DNA of 64,000 nucleotides from contig LATX02000035.1 of the NCBI GenBank assembly GCA_001466705.2, forward strand, positions 186,001 to 250,000, in the 5' to 3' direction. A program made the position numbers and the translations under genes. Shown here piece by piece: positions 56,284 through 64,000 of the stretch (positions within the stretch are counted from its first letter, which is position 1; each line of letters begins with the position of its first letter). The notes beneath the pieces were generated by a model. The model did no database searches. It saw only the letters and a list, made by a program, of their open reading frames with translations, and had not been told where the DNA came from. This DNA is from Moniliophthora roreri. Lineage: Eukaryota > Basidiomycota > Agaricomycetes > Agaricales > Marasmiaceae.

Positions 56284-57254
56284 GTGGGATATGTATTGGG
56301 TATCGGGGAGTGCAATGATGATGCGTATGCACATGAAGGACACTTGTAACTCACATTTGATCTTGATCAAGGACATGAATGCTATAGACCTTATGAATTG
56401 TCAGAACCGAACCTTCCCTGTTTCTGCCCACGGCTCCGCGAGCAGTATTGCTTGGTATCACTGGAATCCTCTCTCGATCGTCTCAGAAGTCGAGATCTAG
56501 AACGTTTCGGGGATGAATTTCTCGGGGGCATTGATGTCACTGTGTCGGGTGAAGGCCTAGGTTCCCGTATGAAAGGACCATTCAGAGAGATCTGGATTTG
56601 AATTGTCGGCGATTGATCACGAACTGCAGCGGCAACAAACGCCTGACTCTTCATTTGTCGCCTTAACATCGCCTTAGATTTCGCTTCGATTCCCAGGATC
56701 GTACGCACAATTTAAGGCATGCGTTGCATATCCATACGCGCCGGAGTTCTTTTTTTTTTTTCGTGACATTCGCCATTATTCGCCCATTTGGATCCAGCGG
56801 TTCGGACATCGAGCATCAGGATCTGATGTTTCAGCGGAAGCGTTTTGTAGCTTCGTGCGGTTGGGGGACGCTGAGGTGTTCTCCAACAGCCTTCCCACGT
56901 CAGGTATTGTCAAGGAGCGAGTGATTTGGGGATATAGCACAGAGCTCGCAGGAATAGGCACCCTCGGTGATTGATATTCAAGGGGGTGAATGTTATTCCG
57001 TCCCGTTCGTCTTCTTCAGCGTTCCATACGCGTTCCCGCTATCGCTGCGAATATTATAGGATGCTATTCTGGATATGGCGTATAGATCAAGAAGATCCGT
57101 TCACATCATCAAGGACCCACCTATCAACGGTACAAATGTCATTGCAATAATATACATGATCAACAACTACTACACAGCGAACTCTAATCCGATTGATGAT
57201 ATATGAATAGAAACTGTACACGTCAAAGTGGTGCGAAAACTATTACTGAGACGG
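56284..57254. other. Intergenic region between convergent genes
   Basis: About 970 bp. Frames on both strands at 56391-56708 (Arg/Ser-rich on the - strand) have no family motif. A T-rich run lies near 56750. Confidence 0.4.
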
Positions 57255-59816
57255 TTAAACAACCGAGTTGTGTCGTTTGATGATATCGGCACCCTGGGAA
57301 CGACATCGTTTGTTAGATGAAGGGATCATACTGATCGATCCTATGAGCCTACCTTTTCACCAATAGCGTACGCAAGGGGAACAATGTTACATGAAATTTG
57401 CTAAGAGAGCTGATGTGAGTACTCGTTTAGTCACTCATCGAGCATAACGTACCAAGGGAATGATAGAACAATCGACCTAGAGACAAATTAGAATTAGAGT
57501 TCTGAATCATGCAGACCTAGGAAGCACATACCACACGTAAGTTCGAAGTCCCGTATACCAACAGATTATGATCCACAACCCCTCCATCTTCTCGAGGCAT
57601 CATCGAAGCAGTAGCGATAGGGTGGTGCACCGTAGATAGAATCTCCCGAGCAAATTCATGGACCTTTTCCTCGTCATCAGGTTTAAAGAAAGGAGGGGCA
57701 ACAGGAGCGACAATAAGGTCCCTGAGCGGTGAGGTCTGGTACAGTTGAAGAGTGAACTCAATCGCCTTCGATAAAATCTCAAGGTCCGCCCGATTCGAGA
57801 GGTAGTTTGGCTGTATCGCTGGTCGAACTTGAGCGTCAGCAGACGTAATGTGTACAGAGCCGCGCGAAAACGGGTGCGTATAAGCCACAATGAGTGTCAT
57901 GTAGCGCTTCGAATTGTCTGGAGTCAAGCCTACGACTGGGAAGTGCCCATTGATATTCAGTAACCTATTACAACCTCATTAAATGCACAGCTGGTTCTAG
58001 AAACAAGAAGAACATACTGAGCAAGAGGGTGAACAGGATCATCGATCCATTGTTCCAGAATCTTGTACTGTTTCTTGATTCCTCTCAGCACATCAGGGTG
58101 AGTCTTTGCAAACACCTCAGGAGCAGAACTCTCGACGTTCGCAAGGTTTTTCCAAGCTTTTACGTGCTCAGAGTCGGCAATGAGATTTCCGGGAAGGAAT
58201 GCGAAACATGAAGACAGCATTCCAGCCAGGATACCCTTCTTCTCTTTGCTGAAGAACCTTTTAGAATCGAAAGGCCAAATATAACACAAGACTCACTATA
58301 ATTCCTGTTGGAGCTTGAGTTCATCGGGGTTGCGCAACAGTTCAAGAGTTTGCAGATCCTGTTGGACTTGGACGACTGTCGGCGCTTTCATATGGTCCTC
58401 TTGTCGAGCGTCAGACACATCAATGTACGATTAGAACTGCATACTGACGAAGGTTCTCTCCGACACCCGGTAGGTTGATAATGCACTGTATACCAAGCGG
58501 TTCCAAAACTCGGGGGTCACCTATGCCGGAAGTTTCAAGGATTTGAGGGGTCTGGAACGTTCCTAGCGACTGACGTCAGACTACATCCGGAAGGTACGTA
58601 CAGTGATGCTCACCGGCTGACAAGATGATTTCTTTCGCCACTTTCACTTGGTAACTTTGTCCCTCTTTGATGAAGTCGGCCGCAACAGCTCGTTTCAAAT
58701 TGTCGTTAGCACCATCGAAATGAACCTGAGAAGCAATAAACTGTCAAGAAGTATTCCTGGACAGGAACAATGGTGCTGTGTCACCTTGGTCACGAAAGCT
58801 TCAGTCAGCACAAGCAAGTTGTTACGGTCCAGATGAGGATGGAGGTAAGCGGAGGCTGCATAGGACCGCGTTGCTGTGACCGGGTCTACGGAAGTAGACA
58901 CAAGATACGAGCCGACGTTCCTCCCTGCGTTCTGGATAAATAGTCAGTTCTAGTCGAATTGGGACAGGTAAGATAGCCTTACAGGTTCATTGTTGCGAGG
59001 TAACCCGAGAGTTTCCAAGCTGTCCAGAATCTTGTTGTGAATGGGCGAAACATAGGGCGGGAATGACACTGCAATTGGACCTGCATACGAGCTTTCAGAC
59101 TGAGCCCAGGGAGATACGATACGCGTTCATTATACCCACCATCTGTTCCGTGATATGCTGGATCGGGGTCAACTGCATACGATTTCTTCTCTCCTTCAGA
59201 GAGCGGTGGTACGCAAAGGTGCTCGCTCTGCACGCAGCGTAAATTAGTTACTTTCGCGTGTAGTCATAACTGGAATGATGACCTTTTTCATAAACCCTAG
59301 TACATTGTTCCAATTCCAGCCAGGATTTCCAAGTTTCTCAAATGCGTCAAGTTCTTCGCTGACAGGACGGACGAATGCAAGGTTATTAAGTCCGGACGAG
59401 CCGCCTAGTCCTTTACCACGAGAACTCTGAATCTTGCGATTGTGGGCGTAGACTTGTGGCTCTGTATAGAATTCCCAGTCGTACTTGGGATTACGTGCAT
59501 TCTTGGTCATATTCCCTAATCGACATGAATCACTACTAAAATATAGTCAAAGAATGAGTGGGCAAGTACCTGGAATGTCAACGCTAGGGTCTCCTGCATG
59601 ATTTGCACCGGCTTCAATCACACCGACGGTAACGGTTGGGTCTTCGCTCAAGCTATTGAATGGTAGATGTATTAGTGCGTCATGTGAGGTACGCGAACAT
59701 ATATATGGTTGCTTGGAAACTGACCGAGTTGCTACCACAAGGCCTGAAGTGCCGCCCCCAATGACCAAGTAATCGAGTTTTGTCGCTACCAAATCGTCTG
59801 GTTGAACAATTGGCAT
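57255..59816 (-). CDS. GMC-family FAD oxidoreductase, right copy
   Basis: Nearly identical to the gene at 39.8 kb, in reverse orientation, with matching introns. It starts MPIVQPDDLVATKLDYL, followed by the same [14 protein letters not shown] motif, [13 protein letters not shown], and [17 protein letters not shown]. It ends after KGADIIKRHNSVV at a TAA on the - strand (57257-57255). The active-site region reads HHPIATASM, with Ala replacing the Gly of the widely conserved H-x-x-G-T motif, whereas the left copy keeps HHPVGTASM. Other visible differences are conservative. It may be active with altered properties, or may be losing function; the frame itself seems open. It is divergent from the DUF6534 gene at 60.6 kb. 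Confidence 0.83.
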
Positions 59817-60597
59817 GGTTGGAGATCTAACAAACGCGGGGTGATTTGACTAGTGGGAATGTAGGAAGTGCTGCGTTATGAACCCATCGTTCTATGATTA
59901 TCTCTTCGACCTAGAGCAGCCATGGCCCACCGGCAAGAACCCGGCATTGGTTCTATTTCCAGAGAGTTCCCCAAGTATTCGTAAAGAAGACATTGACAGC
60001 GACATAATCTCCACTGAATTGCGGGGTATGGTAAGATGGAGGGTGAGATTCAGCAGCCGCGCCCAAGCCGCGCCTATCTTTTATTTGTTCGACCAAACAA
60101 TGGCCATCAAGCTTCTCCCTCTCTGCACCACTGCAAATCGGATCGCATTCAATGTGTCCTCCGAATGAAAGAAGTACTCGCTAGTTTCTGTGGGTATTTC
60201 TTAAGGATCCACATGGGTATCCACTAATCTATCTCAGTCGTAGATCTCGTCAGAATACTTGTCTCTATCCAAAGGCTCGCCTGTGGGTTGTGGGTTTCGG
60301 AAATACGGTCTTATTCGCATGTAGCAGTCACAGCTTCGGTACGAAAGGCTTGACAGACCAGGTCTGCTATTGGTCCACCGCGGGATCCGGTTTTCGCCAG
60401 CTGAATCAGTGATTGTACTAAAGATAGATGTGATGTTACGGTCAGTGCTTCTCCCCAATGAATTAACGTTGTTACTCCCTATTGTCGTCTTTGCACGTGC
60501 CAAGTACATTCGGGGACTGAACATATAAGTCTTCGTTCATCGTAGGCCTCATTTATTTAGTCGAACCCGAACATCCACGCTCGGACAGCCACCCAGA
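59817..60597. promoter_or_regulatory. Divergent promoter region, right GMC/DUF6534 pair
   Basis: About 780 bp. Apart from its position between two divergent genes nothing is clear. It does not visibly match the equivalent left spacer. Confidence 0.35.
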
Positions 60598-62055
60598 ATG
60601 TCGAGCCCATTGCCTATTCCCCCCAACATTGTGGAGCTGTAAGTCCAATTCCCTAAATATCATGAATTTACTGACTTGCTCGACAGAACTGGCCCAATCG
60701 TCAGTCAATAATTTTCTTCGACGCAGATGGTTCCGCTGAAGTTCACCTCGTAGTTTCTTGGAAATATTTTCAATTGGGGGTTATTTGGGGCCCTCAGCGT
60801 CCAGACATGTAAGGACACTGTTTCTCATACACTGAGAAAGACTTAGTCACTCGTTTCAGATCTTTATTATCTGGCTTTCCCGAGGGACCGGTCGATCCCC
60901 AAAGGGATTGTAGCCTCAGTATACGTTTTCGAGCTTGTACAGACTATTCTGTGCACGAAAGATGCCTTCAATAATTTTGGTTTCGGTTGGGGAAACATGG
61001 AAGCCTTTGACCAAGTCGGTCTAATCTGGTTCAGTGTTCCGATGATGACCGGGATAGGTACGCCGTATGATTCGTCGTAGGTTTCCTCCATGGTCATCAT
61101 ATCCGTTCCAGTGAGCTGTGCAGTCCAACTTTTCTTTGCATGGCGCATATGGATCATCAGCCGTTCATTTTATATTCCCATCGTGATCGGTGTTGTTCGT
61201 ATTGCCATGCATGTTTGTAACATCCGTTTCTGACCGAGGAGTTCCAGCTTTCTCTCGTACAGTGCTCGGGGAGTATATGGGCCGGTGTGCACTGCAAAGA
61301 GATCGGTGTTTGGTCAGAGCTTCAGGAGCAAAATCAAGCTGCCACCATAGTGAGTTCTCCTTCCGAGGCTTGATCGCAACGTCTTTAACGCATAGCCTAA
61401 CAGCTCTGGCTTGGAGGTTCGTCTACCTTCAATCGAGTTCTCCAAAGCTATCTGCTCACAATTGTTCTCTTCTCGGTTCCACCAAAAGGTACCGCTGCGT
61501 GCGACGTGCTAATTACCGTTACGATGCTCTACTATCTGAGCACCTCTCGGAATGGCTTCCGTGCTACGAACGCCATTCTGGTGAAATTTATTCGACTCAC
61601 CATTGAAACGGGTCTCATTACTTCAACATTTGCCGTCTTGGATTTGATGTTCTTCCTCATCTTCAAGCATGCGAACTACCACCTAGTACCAGCCACATGC
61701 TTGTCAAAATTTTATAGCAACAGTCTCATGGTAGTAAGTCACGATAATGGTCCTGACAAGCGTTTCAGGATGCTGATCCATTATGTCTTAGCTGCTCAAT
61801 GCACGAATCCGTATCCTGAACGGACGCGACGTAGGATTCACGACTACCGACGAGACGCTGTCTTGGATTCCCTCCGGTTCGACATTGCAAAACAGTGAAC
61901 CTTCCATTACGTATCGCCTACCAAGCATGAGTATATCGGCAAAAGAGAACCCTAGGCCTGTTAATATTTCAGTAACCACCGATGTTGAAACGACGTTGGA
62001 CCCCGCGGTCAAAAAGACATCGTTCGACGAGGCTAGTAATGATGGTGATAAATAA
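60598..62055 (+). CDS. DUF6534-type seven-helix membrane protein, right copy
   Basis: The start MSSPLPIPPNIVEL mirrors the left copy's MSDPSSIPPNIVQL. Exons continue FLGNIFNWGLFGALSVQ, a GFGWGNMEAFDQVGLIWF block, VSCAVQLFFAWRIW-like sequence near 61110, AGVHCKEIGVWSELQEQN, and the conserved ITVTMLYYLSTSRNGFRATN with NYHLVPATCLSKFYSNSLM. The tail resembles that of the left copy (ISVTTDVETTLDPAVKKTS) and ends at TAA 62053-62055. Function is unknown; the protein is expected in a cellular membrane. Both DUF6534 genes stand head to head with a GMC oxidoreductase, so they may share its regulation. Confidence 0.78.
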
Positions 62056-64000
62056 TGATGATAAGTAGCTCAAGTTCGTTTCTTATTGACTAGATGTACT
62101 TATTAGAGTGTATCTTGTATTCACGCACCCAATAGTCATTAGCATCTGAACGATCTGAACCCCGCAGCGATTCTTAGCAGTTCACCCATGAACGTCACTG
62201 ATATTATTCGTGTCAGGTCTACAGTACCTCGAAGGAACCACGCACTAGGAATAGCTGAAGTCAATGTCATGATAGCCGAAATCTAAGTAAAAAAGGCCTA
62301 GTTGAGGACGGCACCGTTTTCCATTCTGCTTAGACAGTTTGAACGAGCAGCTTGTCGTAAACTCCAAAACCTCTGTCTGGAATTTCCATACCAAAGGAAT
62401 GTATAGCGTGTCTTACACTATAGACAGGCAACAAATGGGTGCCCCACTCAGGGCGGAACTGATCGACAGCTCAAGTGATCTGATTAAAGTGGAAGGACCT
62501 CTGCAGACGAAGGGTAACACGACCCCATTTGGCACGGTCAATCCACAGATTGAGTTGCGAGGTGCCCGAGAATATGGTACATATGACGGGCGGTAGAACT
62601 TTGGACGCGCGACGTTGCTATGGTCAAGGATTCCGGTTCGATGTTTTGTGCGTGAAGAAACGAGTAGAGGACGTAATCGTTTTTCTTTTGGAGCATTCGG
62701 GGTCGAGGAAATCTTTTACCGAGAGAGAAAAGTTTTCAATGCATTCAAAAGGGATGTAGTAAATAATATTGCTGACTATCTGTTCCAACTAATCAACTGC
62801 GATGTCCAGGGATATTTGATTCATTTCAAAACGTTCTTGGTTCAATGTACGTCTCGGGATGTAGCAGGCCAATCCTTACGTACGAGCGAGACTGCAGGTT
62901 TATATTGGTTGGGTTGATTTTTTTTATCCAGGGGAAAAAACTGCTTATGCGCAGGTTTATCACCGATTTTCGCTTGTTTAAAGTTCACGATGAGAAACTA
63001 GACGCATCGACGTCATGAGCTGAAAATAGAGTGATAATGGTACCAGCATAAAAATACTCGCCCCCTCCTGTCATACGTGTTATGCGTGCCAGATTGTCAA
63101 CTCTTGAACTTGGTAAGCTTCCTCTCTGCCCTCGACACCATGCCGAGTTTCTGAGCAGCCAACGACCATGAATGACATACCTCATCTCCTGAGAGAAAAG
63201 ATGATAGAGGAAGTAGACGTGCTGGAGAAGCTAGGCCGATGCGTCGAGGTCTAGACTGAAAGAATGCGAAGTTGGCTGACTGGAAGCGATGCGCTTAATA
63301 TTTTTTCGACAGCTTTCGGAGTCGTCGTATGGACGACATGTAATTGATAGGAAGTAGGTTCCTTTTCGGCCAGCAGAGGTGTAGACTATGTCCAGAGGAC
63401 GATATGGACAGTGTATCCGCAACTTTTGAGCTGGTAGGACGTGAAGTTGATGGCCGGGGTCGTGTAAGGGCGGTCGATATTGTCCAAATACCCAAGTCTG
63501 ATATGTACCAGACTAGAAGTCAATAAGAGAACGCAAAAGCGATGTTATTCGCCCTCACCTTGGTAGAAGCTCAGGTATCCCAGTCTGACACCAACGACCC
63601 ATCTCGCTTCTCCCAACCCAACTTCTACTGGATTTCGTCTGATACTTCAGACCCAAATGGCGCCACAAACCTAGCAGCCCTCGTCGAGCCAGATACGTTA
63701 GCCAACTGGTCGGTTGGTCAACATCATGTAGGCAGGAACTTGAAGCACGCACGGCGCGTATTCTCACGATAAAATTTTGCCTCTGCTCTTCGACATTGTA
63801 CCCTGCAAACACCGATAACATTCCGACAAACGTCATGTATGACTGAAGAAGGACAGCGCTACACCGAGCTGAAGGCTGGGGGATCTCGGAGGGTTGTAAG
63901 AGTTGGAATATTAAAAACTGGTGTGAAGTACGCATTTTTGATCCACTGCTTATTATCAACTCACTATTCTCATGCCACATCTCCGTAGAAATTGTTATTG
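62056..64000. other. Right-end region with unassigned short ORFs
   Basis: About 1.9 kb. A frame at 62339-62596 (SVWNFHTKGMYSVSYTIDR, then REYGTYDGR) vaguely recalls small basidiomycete DUF6593-type proteins, but too weakly for a call. It continues out of frame at 62615-62917. A 76-codon frame at 63542-63772 and a - strand frame at 63555-63980 overlap, and neither shows a motif. Confidence 0.35.

Larger units (their letters stand above)
57255..62055. repeat. Right arm of an inverted gene-pair duplication
   Basis: A mirror image of 37496-42342: a GMC gene (-) and a DUF6534 gene (+), each pair divergently transcribed. The arms enclose about 15 kb with four other genes. Confidence 0.85.

Noticed and set aside
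56391..56708. Arg/Ser-rich frame on the - strand
   Set aside because: Resembles an SR-type tail but has no domain and overlaps an equally open + strand frame; probably chance.
37496..62055. Inverted arms read as a transposon
   Set aside because: The arms are ordinary spliced genes, not terminal inverted repeats, and no transposase-like frame lies between them.

Overview
The window looks like nuclear DNA of a filamentous basidiomycete, probably a mushroom-forming agaricomycete. Coding sequence is cut by many short introns (about 50-70 nt, GT..AG, often with a CTAAC/CTGAC branch motif). The gene families are typical of that group: F-box-like proteins, DUF6534-type membrane proteins, an adenylate-forming reductase, GMC oxidoreductases and a SUV39-type SET protein. 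No bacterial, organellar, CRISPR, rRNA, tRNA or recognisable transposon sequence was seen. All gene models were joined by eye from splice signals and family motifs, so exon edges are approximate.

Region 1 (1-28 kb) is mixed housekeeping and lineage-specific sequence. It holds an F-box-like gene running off the left edge (-), a broken member of an uncharacterised local family (+, 3.2-4.3 kb), a histone H3K9-type SET methyltransferase (+), a Sec14-like lipid-transfer protein (-), a fungal ENA-type Na+/K+ P-type ATPase (+), three related F-box-like genes (the first broken, the next two apparently intact), an HMG-box transcription factor (-) between the second and third of these, and a low-complexity protein with an octapeptide repeat (+).

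Region 2 (28-37.4 kb) is a recent local duplication. An intact L-fuconate dehydratase-like gene is followed by a member of the uncharacterised family. About 2.9 kb covering both is repeated almost exactly about 4.9 kb downstream. The second dehydratase copy is truncated at its 5' end and carries a stop. A third, more diverged family member lies between the copies, making four members in the window.

Region 3 (37.5-62.1 kb) is the most interesting part. A divergent pair, DUF6534 membrane protein and GMC oxidoreductase, occurs at both ends in mirror image. Between the two pairs lie an A-T-R adenylate-forming reductase (+), a secreted aryl-alcohol-oxidase-like GMC enzyme (-), an allantoate-permease-type MFS transporter (-) and a monocarboxylate-type MFS transporter (+). 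This is an 8-gene, roughly palindromic candidate metabolic cluster: an enzyme reducing carboxylic acids to aldehydes, three flavin alcohol oxidases or dehydrogenases, and two organic-anion-type transporters. One plausible reading is synthesis or redox cycling of a small, perhaps aromatic, aldehyde/alcohol/acid with extracellular H2O2 production; the substrate cannot be read from the sequence.

The last 2 kb hold only short ORFs that I do not recognise.
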